From positions 3,016,655-3,080,654 of the forward strand of contig OX326961.1 in the NCBI GenBank assembly GCA_946800325.1: 64,000 nucleotides of DNA, given 5' to 3'. How positions within the stretch are numbered: the stretch's first letter is position 1; each line of letters starts with the position of its first letter. The position numbers and the translations under genes are program-made. Of the stretch, positions 22,684 through 33,882 are shown piece after piece. The notes under the pieces are model-generated. The model was given only the letters and a program-made list of their open reading frames with translations, was not told the DNA's origin and did not search any database. Source of the DNA: Luzula sylvatica. Lineage: Eukaryota; Streptophyta; Magnoliopsida; Poales; Juncaceae.

Positions 22684-23028
22684 TCATAGAGCACGAATTG
22701 GGGTAATCCTTGCATTCTCTTTAGCGGTATATAGCGATTGTGGTTGAGCCAAATAAACCATATTCTTTCTCTCTCTACGTGCCACGATAATATGTGGTGG
22801 TACGAAAATTCGGCTACTTATAACACTACCAAGATCATCATACCTATACATGTTAACACGATCTGAATCCTTTCTCCTCGGTATATCTATCGGTGACGAA
22901 ACCTTTTGGCTTCCATGTCGATTAGGCTCGCTACAAGAAAAAGAGTTGATTTGATCTTTACGAATCTGATTATCATTTGGTTGATCTTCTGGCCAGATTA
23001 TATCTGCTTCTTCATATTCCTCTTCCAT
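22684..23028 (-). CDS. S40-like protein with altered C-terminus
   Basis: Single exon, 114 residues. The N-terminus MEEEYEEADIIWPEDQP and the central SSRIFVPPHIIVARRE clearly match the S40 family and the neighbour at 19416-19805. After ARRE the family signature (VAFSxCTGxGRTLKGRDL...) is absent; instead there is NMVYLAQPQSLYTAKENARI and a stop 7 residues later. Either the C-terminus was lost by mutation or replaced, or this is a divergent short subtype. No obvious TATA box was seen upstream. Probably a tandem duplicate that is decaying or has changed role. Confidence 0.7.
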   Translation of the reverse strand: MEEEYEEADIIWPEDQPNDNQIRKDQINSFSCSEPNRHGSQKVSSPIDIPRRKDSDRVNMYRYDDLGSVISSRIFVPPHIIVARRERKNMVYLAQPQSLYTAKENARITPIRAL

Positions 23029-24308
23029 GATTAGTAACTAATGGTGTAATTTGAGACTTGAATTTGGATTTGTGAGGGGAGGATGAATTTGTAATACACG
23101 TACATATGAGAAGAAATCAAACAGTGGTTTATTGTGGGTCCCTTAACCTTTCTTGCAAGAAGGTTTTTCGATATCATAATGATTAAATAATATGTGGAAG
23201 AGTTGTGAAATTAATTTGGGGATAGGATGATATGGTTCTCTGTGAAGACAATCATGTAAAATACACTTAATTAACTGTAATAGAACTTTATTGTGTACAT
23301 GAAATCATGTACCATTGATATTAGTTGCTTGATGGCAACGGTTGTGAAGAATGGAGACCAAACAATAATTAAATTGACACTAATTAAGTAGATTTAGTTT
23401 AATAACTTCTAAGAAATTTACACTCAACGTATATATATTTTATGGCACTTCTATATTGTGGTAATTGATGTAGTGATTGGAATAATTAGAGACCATAACT
23501 AACTAACAACCCACTACATAAGATACTTTCTTATTTATTTAGTTAGTTAATTAACTATTTAGTCATGGAAATTACTATTATATTTAAAAATATGAGTTTT
23601 TTATGTAAAGAATAATGTTGTTTTGTTGGATTGAGATATATGTTTACTTGGTGTTTGAGTAAATGCCATGTCATCTAGAACCAAGTCCATCATTGCACAA
23701 GTTGAATCCAATTATTCTAATCCAACTTTTAACTATAGTTAGTACTTGTGTGGTTTAACTATCTTGATATAATTAATAATATTCATTAAACAACAGAAAT
23801 AAAATAGTATGAAACTTCCGATTTTTAAATGTTTATTTATCTCTATGATCTGATATTTAATTAAAAGGATAAAGACCGATCCATGCGGAAAACGCGTATT
23901 TTTTTCTGAATGTTTGTTTTATTTGATTGTTCTTCGAATTGTGGATGCATATAATATTACTAATTCTTTTTGGTGTTTTTAATAAGAATAATTCAAATAA
24001 TTGACACAGCAAATTTACTCCAATTCAAATGAGAAATAATTAGTGATCTTTCCCAAATTCAGATCATCTCTTAACTTGCATCCAACAACACATTAACTAA
24101 TCGGATCTGAATCCGATATATAACGTCTTCCAGCCTTATTCAAAATAGAAATTATGCAGAAAAACCCAAAACAAATAAATATTTACGCGACCTCTTTAAA
24201 ATCATAACATAGTAACTTTCTAAGTTGTATTAATTCATATATATCTAGAAATCATTCTTGTTCCTAGATAATTTCTAATCAATCGAGTTATGGAAATTTC
24301 GACGGCCA
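23029..24308. other. AT-rich intergenic
   Basis: Upstream region of the second S40-like gene, then anonymous AT-rich DNA. I see no ORF, RNA gene or clear repeat. Confidence 0.5.
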
Positions 24309-24317
24309 ATATATAAA

Positions 24318-24977
24318 GGGGGATTTACATATTTATCCTTTGTTAAATTTAAAATTACATATTTATCCTTCTTAAAATTAAAATATCATATTTACCCTTT
24401 CATAAATCTAAAATACCATATTTGCCCAAATATTAAAAACCATCCAATTTCTCTGTTAAACTTAACGGTCAACATTTGATAATACTATTTTACCCTTCTA
24501 CAAATCCAAAATATTATATTTACCCCTTTAAAAATAAAAATATCATATTTACTCTCTCAATAATAAAAGTAACATATGTATCCTTACTCACTCGACAAGA
24601 AAAAATCACGTCCTACAATTTAATAATATTTTTAGTTATGGTTATTTTTTTGCAATGAAATTTCATTTTTAACATTTTTGTTTTTGTCATTTGCGATTTG
24701 TAGAATGATTATCTATGAGATTAGATTGTTAATTTTTTAGGTAAATATGATATTTTTATTTTTAAAAAGGTAAATATGATAATTTGAATTTTAGAAGGGT
24801 AAATATGTAAATGATAAAATACTTGACCGTTAATTTTAATGGAAAAAATGGATGGTATTCAATTTTTGAGTAAATACGATATTTTAGATTTATGAAAGGG
24901 TAAATATGATGTTTTAATTTTAAGAAGGGTAAATATGTAATTTTAAATTTAACAAAGGGTAAATATGTAAATCCCCC
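24318..24977. mobile_element. Mutator-like foldback MITE with perfect 9-bp target duplication
   Basis: 660 bp. Left end GGGGGATTTACATATTTATC, right end its inverse. Inverted arms extend about 165 bp (left to about 24482, right from about 24810). The arms hold 'catatttaccctt'-type sub-repeats. The element is flanked by atatataaa at 24309-24317 and again at 24978-24986, an exact 9-bp duplication as made by Mutator-superfamily transposases. No coding capacity. Confidence 0.88.
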
Positions 24978-24986
24978 ATATATAAA

Positions 24987-26119
24987 TTGATAAACTGCGC
25001 ACACAGTCTTCTTTAAAAACTTTTCTAAGGATTTGTTTTCCCAATTTGTGAAGTATTTAGGATTTTAATATTCTAGTATTGTGGTTGTAAATATTAGCTT
25101 AAAATAAAACTATTAAGAAATAAAATTTCACTTTTAAAATTCTATTCTTATAAAAACTACACTTTTTTTAATGAAAAGATAATAGATGAGAACCCATGAG
25201 CCTTTTTAACAAAACAAATAAAGCAAACAAAGAAATGTTGTCATAATTCAGATCATCGGCAATTTTTTTTTTTTTTTAAATAATAGAGTAGGCTCAAAGT
25301 CCTACGTCTATTTTGAATTGATTAAGAAATATTACAATACCTTATAAATAAGGATTTTGATAGTTTTTTAATATCCAACATGGATATGTTTCACAAATTT
25401 TCCTCTATCTAACTATCTTCTATTTTCCAATCACCATAAATAGGGTATAGTATTCATTTGATTAAAAATATTGAAATCGCTCTCAATTTAGCCATGTTAG
25501 CTCTTGCAATAGCGTCACCCAATGAAAAAATGGAAAATTAATTTGTTAGTTCTCTCTTGTTCCTTTCCTAATTGATTCAGTATTAATTTTCTATTTTTGC
25601 TTGATTAACAGGTCAATTGGCAAGTTAAATTTGGAAAGCTGCATAAATTTAAGGATGTCAAAATAATAACTTTCCTAATTTCATGGATCATGTAATTAAA
25701 TTTGATAAATTTAAGGATGGTAAAATAATGACTTTTCTAATTTAATTAATCATGTAATTGTGCTAGTTATTTAGAGTAATTTGATTAATTTTCTAACTGT
25801 AAAGCACCGTTATAAGATCTGTTAATTGACATAATGTATTAAATTAATTTTGTTATTCATAACTATTCATTGGCATGCACGTAAGAAAATATAATAAAAA
25901 AGATTTGTAATTAACTTGTGAGTTTTTAAGGAGAAATGCATATAACACTTAGCGAAGATTGAAACAAGCTGATATACATTCATTATTGGTTTTTAATTTT
26001 TAGTTGTAGGTTTTAATTTACCAATTACTATAATTCCAATTGTTAATTTGTATTTGATAAACTAATAAATTCAATAATACTCAATTTATTAAAAAAAATT
26101 GAAGTTAATTAATATGCAC
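24987..26119. other. AT-rich intergenic
   Basis: No gene seen. A short direct repeat, 'aatttaaggatg(t/g)(c/t)aaaataat', occurs at about 25648 and 25711. Confidence 0.45.
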
Positions 26120-27900
26120 TAATAATTTCTGGAGAGGAAATGATAAAAAAAAGTTTTAATCTAGCTTCTTGGGATTCAATATGTAGACCTAAGAAATATG
26201 GAGGGTTAGATTGGAACAGTTTAATCAATCGTTACTCCAAAAATGATTGTGGAAGTATTATGTGAAAGATAATGGATTGAATTGGCAAGGATTAGTGTCT
26301 CCATTGGCAGAAAAAATCCATAGAAGGAAAAAGAAATATAAAAGATTCTCACTTTTGGAGTGGATTACAATCTTATTTAAATTTCTTTTGGAGATCTTTA
26401 ACCTTTGAAATTGGATATGATGAGGCCACGTCATCGATACTGTTCATCCCGGTACTGTTCATACTGGTACTATTCATCCCGTACTGTTTACTACTGTTCG
26501 TATTAGTACTGTTCATCCCGGTTACTGTTCATCGTGTTTTTTTTTTTTTTAAATTTTATTTGACATATGTCTTGTGTTCTAAATAAAATATTTAATTTTT
26601 TCATCGTATTAATAAATATAATTGACATATGTCTTGTGTTCTAAATAAAATATTTGAATTCTTCATCGTATTAATAAATATAATTTGTATACTATAATTT
26701 TACTGTTAACAAAATACTATTCACACAAATACTTTTTGGTAGCCTGAGCTGGTATTATTTTTTTTTTGCTTATTATAACAGTTTTGATTGGTACCAAGCT
26801 GCGTTTTTTTGTGCTTATTATAATATTTTTGATTGGTACCAAGCTGCGTCTTTTATGATCAGACTTTTTTTTTGAAGCATATGATATATTTTGAGGAGGA
26901 AAAAAATTTGCATTTATTGCATAATACTTGTGAGACTATTTAATATCAGATTTTTTTTTTAAATTAACATTTATGAAGATTACTTTTGTTTTGCACTTGT
27001 AACGTTTTAGATAAAATTATTATTTTATGATCATAACGGATTTTGAAAAATCACAGCGAAGCGCGAGAAATATTTATATTTTCTTATCAAATAATATATC
27101 AAATAATATATCCCGCAGCGAAATAATATATCAATAATATATCAAATAATATATAAAATTATTACTTTTGCTTATTATATTATTTCTTATCAAATTATAT
27201 ATCCCGCAGCGAAGCGCGGGATATTTTCCTAGTTTGTTTAAATTGGCAAATAAACAAACTGGTATACCTTGCATCAATTCAAGTCAATGAGGAATCTAAG
27301 AGGAATATTTGCTGAAAAACTAGATTCTCAAGCAATTATTGAATTAAGATGGTTGGAAAGGAAGATGAAAGAAATTAAACTAGATCCTAAAATTCAGGAT
27401 AAGGTTAAATGAAATTGGGACTCAACAAAATCATTTTCCACAAAAAATGCATATGATACGATCATGAAAGGAGTTTATTCGCATTCAGATCTGGGTCAAT
27501 TATGAAATTTGAAAATACCAGGAAAAGCTACTGTCTTTCTCTGGTTGTTAATGCAAAATAAAACACTGACTCAAGATAATCTAGCTAAAAGAGGTATGGT
27601 AATTACTAATAGATGTTACCCATGTCTTAAGCAAGCTGAATCTGTAGAGCACTTGGTGTATCAATGTAGCTTTCTCCAGCTTCATTGGGAAGTTTTGAGG
27701 TCGAAATTTCCTTTGATGTCTGAATTGAACCCCACAGTTGATGGTATGCTCGCAGACCTAATCAGTGAAAAGGTTGATTAAAAAAGTAGTCAATTTCTCA
27801 TAGGGTCGAAGGGAAGGGTCACTTGTTGGAGGATATTGTCAAAGATTGGCTCTTGTTTCAGAGAATTGGAAGAAGAAGGGATAGTGAAGTGGAGTAGTTG
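26120..27900 (+). pseudogene. LINE ORF2 3' remnant, split by a Helitron
   Basis: 26120-26394 encodes the segment just after the RT core of plant L1-like elements (FWRGNDK, ASWDSICRPKKYGGLDW) with stops and frame changes. The element resumes at 27233, after the Helitron. The open stretch 27509-27781 is the zinc-binding tail domain (zf-RVT): KATVFLWLLMQNKTLTQDNL, KRGM, then CYPCLKQAESVEHLVYQCSF. Upstream stops and frameshifts make it a dead copy. Confidence 0.85.
26395..27232 (+). mobile_element. non-autonomous Helitron inserted in a LINE
   Basis: Starts TC at 26395 after A, and ends CTAG at 27229-27232 before T, the A|T insertion rule of Helitrons. The 3' stem-loop cccgc-agcgaagc-gcggg at 27203-27220 is 8 bp before CTAG. 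Internal features: 'tactgttcatcccg' repeats at 26443-26535, a 62-bp tandem duplication (26561-26684), a duplicated 'gattggtaccaagctgcgt' (26778, 26830) and two partial extra copies of the 3' hairpin (about 27052 and 27113). The LINE on both sides is the same remnant, giving clear insertion borders. Confidence 0.85.
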
Positions 27901-29860
27901 TTGCCGGCGTTTTGCACAACAAAAGATTTTTATGATAAAAATAGTATTGAATAAATAGGGTTATCGATCCTCTTCGTTTCTCTCTCTTCCTTCACCCAAA
28001 TAGAGAACGAGAGGAATCCAAATCTGGACTTGGTTTTGCTTGATTCGAAGTAGAAAATTTACGTCTTCATGTGGAGCCCACAAGTGGGCCCCACTTTCGC
28101 TCTCTTTACTTCCTTCTCATCCACGATCTCCAAATTGCCGTTTTTGACCCTGAAATTAACATAAATTCAAGTAGTTAAGCAATCTCCATTGATGTTAAAA
28201 TTATGAACATTTTATATGTTAACTAAATGATTTAGTGTGATAAAACTCCTTTTTTTAATCCTTAAAAATGTGCTCAAAATTGATCTTATCAGTAGTAAAG
28301 CTTGTTATTAATGGCGATGATTTTAAATTGAAGGAGATAATCGCACAGAAGAGAAAAGAAGAATGAAGAGATAAGGTTGAGTCTACAGAGAGAAAGGAGT
28401 AACGAGACAAGTTTGTGCTATTGGGCTTTGGGTTAGAGGTTGAAAAAATCATAAAGCCTGCTGGAAAAAAGATTGTAATTTTAATATCTCGTTATCTATG
28501 TGTCAGGAATGTAAATATTCACAGGAGGGGTGGTGTTTGTATAGAAAGAGTTTATTCCATTTTTTTTTTATCCTTGTTATGTAAGATTGAATATTTGTTT
28601 CTTTTTTGGTTATATTTATTGAAGTTAATTAATTACTTGTGTGTGCGTTTTAACTTGACTTGAGAAATTTAAAAAAAAATTGAATTTTGGACCTTTTTGT
28701 TGTATTCTCGACTGGGCTTGTCAATTGGTTCAATTTTTTCAAAATTTTTACTATGCCTCGTGTAAAAAAAGTCATCATGCAGTCATGTTGACGTCAGTAG
28801 TTAATTGATTTTTCTCAGACTCGATTTTGCAATCACACTGACTTCAGCAGTTAATTGGTTGTCTCAGATTCGATTTTCACTTCCCAAATAATGCAGCCAT
28901 CAATTAACAGGACCCAAAAAATCCAAATAATTAGTAAAAATTAACAAGTTTTATTTACTAACTAAAAGTTAATATATTTTTTTTAACTAATAAATTAAAA
29001 TTTTAAAAATATTAAACTTGCTAATTAACTTTCATAATTAACATAGCTCACATGATAAACTTGTGAATAGGTTGTTTTTTTTTTTTTTTGGGGGGGGGGG
29101 TTTTCCCTCTTTTTGGCTCTATTTTGAAATGGATGTGCTTGTTGTAATGTGTATTTCTATTTCTGTTGTGATGGACGTAATAAATATGCGAGAAATGTAG
29201 AATTGTACATTTGTTCTTGCGAAACATAAGAACATAATGGTAATATGCATATATACTCATAAATAGTGGTTTAGTTAGTAGTGGTACTATTTAATCTTAC
29301 AAAACGGTTCACACAAACATGTCACAAGTTTCAGAACATAATGGAATGTTGTACGATTTTTTGGCCTCAAATCTTTTATAATGAATGCTCTATTTTTCTT
29401 AAGGAACACTCTTCAATTTATTTTTTAAAAAAATATTAAGTCGTTAAAACTGAAATGAAAATTGTTAGAAGCATATTTAGTTTCTACAATTGAAGAAATA
29501 AGTCTCGGGAGCAAAGTTGATACTTTTTAGAAATAATATTTGGTTGCTACAACTTGAACAGCAAATTACATATCACAATTTGGCATTAAAAAAGTACTGC
29601 AATTTGAACCTACCCGACTTGCATCAAATCATATCACAATTGTACTGCAATCTAGACCTACCTATCTGATAAAATGGCAAAACTTGAAAACCTAAATTTC
29701 GCCAAAAATTTACATGAGAGGAAAATTGAGACACTTGTTCAACGAACGTAATTAATCAACACAATTGAACCAACAGAGCCAAAGAACGCAGCCAAATATC
29801 CCACCAGCACAATAATATCAAATCAGTAATGAAGTACGATCATTATTTCATTTTGATAAA
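27901..29860. other. intergenic
   Basis: No gene recognised. About 28780-28880 carries two diverged copies of 'cagtagttaattg...ctcagactcgatttt'. A T15 run followed by a G11 run lies at 29075-29100. Short open frames at 28415-28663 and elsewhere have no family features. Confidence 0.45.
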
Positions 29861-30780
29861 CTAGCGTTTCGCCCGCGCAATAACGCGAGCTAGTTTCTTT
29901 TCTTATTTTTTGTTGTGTTGTGATATAATTGATTTGGTAGTGTGAATTTGTGCACATATGCCGCGAAAATTATTTTTTAACGACAGTGTAGAAGAGCATT
30001 TGCACGGCATTACGGGAGATCCCAGGTCCGAGAAATTGTGCGGTACTTTAGAAAATCGAGGCATTTACACAACTAACTTGTATACTAAAATAACCGGCCT
30101 TTATCAACAAAAGAAGTTATCGTATGAGATAGCGAAGTTTCAAATTCTTTTATAAAAAGAGATAGCATTGGCACTGCATTAAGAAAAAAATAATTTTGGT
30201 AAAATCGGTTTAATCATTATTACAAAATAATATGTAATGTTACATAACTTTAATAATAAGAGAAATAAAAATATTCACAACAATTTTAAGTTGTAATTAA
30301 CACAATTATTAATAAAATATGCAATGAGATGCATTAAAAAAAACACTTTTATTTGAACATAAAAGTTGTGCGAAACGGTGTATTGCCTCAGTAAATCTTG
30401 ATTTTTTAAAATTTTAAAGCAAAAATTGTTTGAATGAATCTTATGATCCCAATAATCATATAATTTCATTCTTGTACACGTACCAAATAAAGAATTAACT
30501 TTTGCCTCATTTTACTAACGCCCTCATAACCTAGTGGTGAGGTGCTTAACAGTTAGCACAAGATATCAAAGGTCTTGTTCGAGTCTCGTTGATATTATCA
30601 ATAAAAATATGAAATCAAATATATTCATGATTCGTAGATTATGTTTTTTTCAAAAACTTTTGCCTCATTCTAAAATGCTAATTATTACCCAAAATTCCGC
30701 ACTCCAAACAAGCCCTAAGATAAACAAGTCACATAATATTGCTTTAGTCATACCATGATAGTAAACTCAAAAAGTTATAA
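29861..30780 (-). mobile_element. Helitron-like element, left (3') terminus certain, right border not
   Basis: On the minus strand: stem ctcgcg-ttattg-cgcggg then cgaaacg and CTAG at 29864-29861, followed by T. The right limit is a guess. Inside are an anonymous 65-codon open frame (29958-30155), an AT-rich block (30170-30480) that resembles 53640-54060, and a tRNA-like module at 30521-30600. Confidence 0.5.
30521..30600 (+). repeat. tRNA-like module 4
   Basis: A-box-like taacctagtgg at 30527-30537 and B-box-like gttcgagtctc at 30577-30587. A relic of the same type as modules 1-3, again within a Helitron-like element. Confidence 0.5.
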
Positions 30781-30785
30781 ATATA

Positions 30786-30875
30786 ATAGAGCTCATTTAT
30801 CGTGCCCCTGAATTTTCCCCCAACATCCTCTATATCACAATTTTTTTTTTTGAATTATACCCTAGAGCACAAATT
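30786..30875. repeat. truncated foldback MITE
   Basis: Begins agctcatttatcgtgcccc, like 15119, and contains 'cccccaacatcctctatatc'. Only one arm is present; the LINE follows at once. Confidence 0.45.
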
Positions 30876-30958
30876 ATTAGAGCCCTAACAAATGGACAAT
30901 TTCAAGACAAATGAATCCTATGTTCGAGGCTCTAATAACTTGTTAGGATTCATTTTAG

Positions 30959-33821
30959 GAATTCTCGGACGATCAAGACACCGAGCACCGCTCCTATGCT
31001 CGGGTTTTGAGAGACCCGGCACCAACGGGCTTCATGGCGGCGGCTCGCAAGAATACCCCAAGTCGAGGCCCTCTAGTGTCGAAGGATTTCGATCAAGGAA
31101 ATACAAGGAAGAGATCGGTTCCGGAACGCTCGGTCTCCGTGGAATCTTCGCCGAAGCGACTATCGTGGCCACCAAGCGACAAACCCGAATGGCAAGATTT
31201 ATGCCGCAAGTGCTTGGTCACGGGTCATCCGACCGAGCAATGCCGCAAACCGAGGGCTTGCGTAAATTGCTGCCTCCCCGGGCATATCGCGAAGTATTGC
31301 CCGAAGAAAAATTCAAGGAAAGCTTCCGTACGGACACGGGTCCAAGAGGCGGGTCAAAATTCTAAGGCATGGATTCAACGTAATGCTACGGTAATCCTAG
31401 GACACGGACGAGTGGGCGGAAAGGAAAAAGAAAATGTTGAAACATCTCAACACGAACGTCAACCAATCCATAAGGGCACCGCCGAGACTTCAAAAAACCC
31501 GGCAAATTTGATTGGGCGGGACAAGAATTCAAAAGAGAAGCACCGCCACTACTCGGTGGTTCATACCCGACCCGATAAGGCCACGATCCGGATCCAAACC
31601 CGTAGTCATGACCCACCTCGGACCCGGACCCGGTACCCGAAAGACCTAAGAAAATCCGATTGCAAAGAGATGGCCCCGAATGAAAGGATGGTGACGGTTT
31701 TTTCTAGACAAACACTCAAACTAGAAAGTGAGTTAATTCGTTGGAGGCGGGGAGTAATCATAGATGCCCGTATGGTACCGAATCACAACCTCCGAAGTCT
31801 CCACATTTTAATTCAAGGAATTTGGAACCACCGCGACAAATTCGACATTTCTCATTTTGCAAAAGATCGCTACATCCTAATATTACCGGAAGGGATAAAT
31901 CGCGACGATTTTATTGCAAAAGACCTACTACCCCTCCGACGCGCCGACTATGTCAACTTTCCTTGGGAACTACCACTTGGTGGAGAAAAAACCAATTTCC
32001 CAAACCGAATTTGGGTAACTCTCCATAAACCTCCTCCCCCTGCATGGTGCGTGGAAGAACTCAACAAAATCGCGGGCTCTTTCGGGATTTTGATCGATCA
32101 TGGCCCCCTAGTCAACCTTTCGTCCATGAAAACGCTAGATATCCTAGTCAGCATCACGGAAAAAGCAATCATCCCGACCATCATAGGATACACACATGCG
32201 GGGGTCACATGGCGCATTAAGCATTAAGGTGGCCGAGAAAAAAAGGATGGCCGAACCTCTCGTGTTTCGCAACCCCCCGAATTCGGAACCGCCCATGAAA
32301 ATTTTCGAAGAAATTCAAGATCGCCTTCAAGAGGAATTTGAACACGTTCTCGCGGCAAGAGACACCGAAAATGGTACGAAAGAAAAAGGGGTTGAAAAAA
32401 TTTCGACCCGAGTTTGGTGGAGTGATGCTTCGGCCAACTCAACGGAGAAGGAGGGACATCTCCAACAAGCGGATAAAATAACCGTGGATCGAGCCTTGTT
32501 TCATCATTTATGGATCCTAGCGGGTGAGGGGTTCAAACCGAAAACAAACCCGGACGCCTCCACATGTTTAAAGGGGGGCATCGGGCCACAAACCATCCGT
32601 GAATTCGCCAACGTCACGGAAATAGTTGTCAATGAGAAAACCGCGAAAGCTAGTAAGACGACAATCGACGACAAAATAAGCAAGAGTCCCGGTCCGAACA
32701 AAAGAAGCAAAGACGATAATGGAGTTGCCCAATTGCAACCCGAGAGAACAAGGGGACCCGGAAAAAAATGGAGCCGCTCCCGGTACCGAGCACACTACCC
32801 GAAATGGAGCCTCCATTGCAAGAGGTCCAAGCAAATTTCCCGTCTCCATTGGATGAAGGGGTCGCTTTGGCCGAAGCAATTACTCAACAAATGCTCGGGA
32901 TTGAATCCAAGGAGGGATATGGTTCAATCGACATGGCGCTACCAAGACCACACAAACCCGACATGCCGCAATCGGACCCGAAGACGCGGAGGTTACTCGC
33001 GTCAACAATAGAGGAATCGATGGCGGACCCGAAGGAGCCCATAAAAACAATAGTGACTTCGGTCAAGGATGACGAAGATATTAACATCTCTTTATCCTTA
33101 ATTAAAAAATGGCTAAAAAAACAAAAGCAAAAACAAATTTCAATAATTTTTGAGCAACAAGGGACCTCTAAGGAAGAGGAAAAACGAAAAAAAAATTTCA
33201 AAAAAAACCGCTTCTAACCAGGGGGTATTTGGCGCAAGAAAAAAAAATTTCCGAAAAAAAATTAAATACATGAAATTAAAAGAGGAAATAATGGTGAAAA
33301 GGAAAAATATAAAACCGCGGGCTAAATCGTTAATTAAAAAATTAGAAGCCGAGAAAATTAAGGAAAAACCGCTAGATCAAAAAACAATACATGACATTCA
33401 AAAGGCTCTAGGGATTGAACCTAGTGACACCCTTGTTTTAGAGGAGGGAGAAGCGAAACATAACCAAAATACCCCAAAAAAACAAATAAACGATAAAAGG
33501 AAAAGTAACAAAATAACGACAAAACTAGACAAATTATTATTACTAGCGAAAAAAGAAAAAATAAATAAAAGAAAAAGAGAAATTAAGATTAGGCTTCGAT
33601 TATCCTCACTATCGACTTATCCTACCTCTATTTTGAAACAAGGAAATAAAATGGCAAACCGCGAAGCCGAGGAAGATATGGAGGTAGGAGTAGACGAGGT
33701 GGGAAACGAGGCAGAAGAAAAGGACGAGGTCCACAAGGATAAAGAAGATGAGGAACTAGATGACTACGTCGATGAGGTGGACTACGACGTGGAATCTCAC
33801 GAATGTGAGAATGACATCTAA
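30959..33821 (+). pseudogene. LINE ORF1 (RNA-binding, zinc-knuckle) with three frame breaks
   Basis: The sense frame is open from 30959 (HRSYARVLRDP, a typical ORF1 motif) with a first ATG at 31034. Two CCHC knuckles follow: CRKCLVTGHPTEQC and CVNCCLPGHIAKYC, then an RRM-like region (RYILILPEGINRDDF ... PAWCVEELNKIAGSFG). At 32216-32229 a 7-bp tandem duplication (cattaag twice) forces a stop at 32225; the next frame continues to about 32765, where an A7 run shifts it, and again near the A-runs at 33180-33215. The tail is very basic, then very acidic (EEDMEVGVDEVGNEAEEKDE). The intact product would have been about 950 residues. ORF1 proteins coat LINE RNA. Confidence 0.8.
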
Positions 33822-33882
33822 TGCGAGCTATTCTAATTTAGCTTTGTATCTCTCTATTTAAGGAATCGAACTTTGTTTAATT

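Noticed and set aside
29958..30155. 65-codon open frame inside a Helitron-like region
   Set aside because: No motif, no codon signature and no family recognised; open frames of this length occur by chance.
30892..31365. 157-codon frame at the start of LINE ORF1
   Set aside because: From about 30970 it overlaps the true ORF1 frame, which carries the SYARVL and zinc-knuckle motifs; the long frame lacks any.
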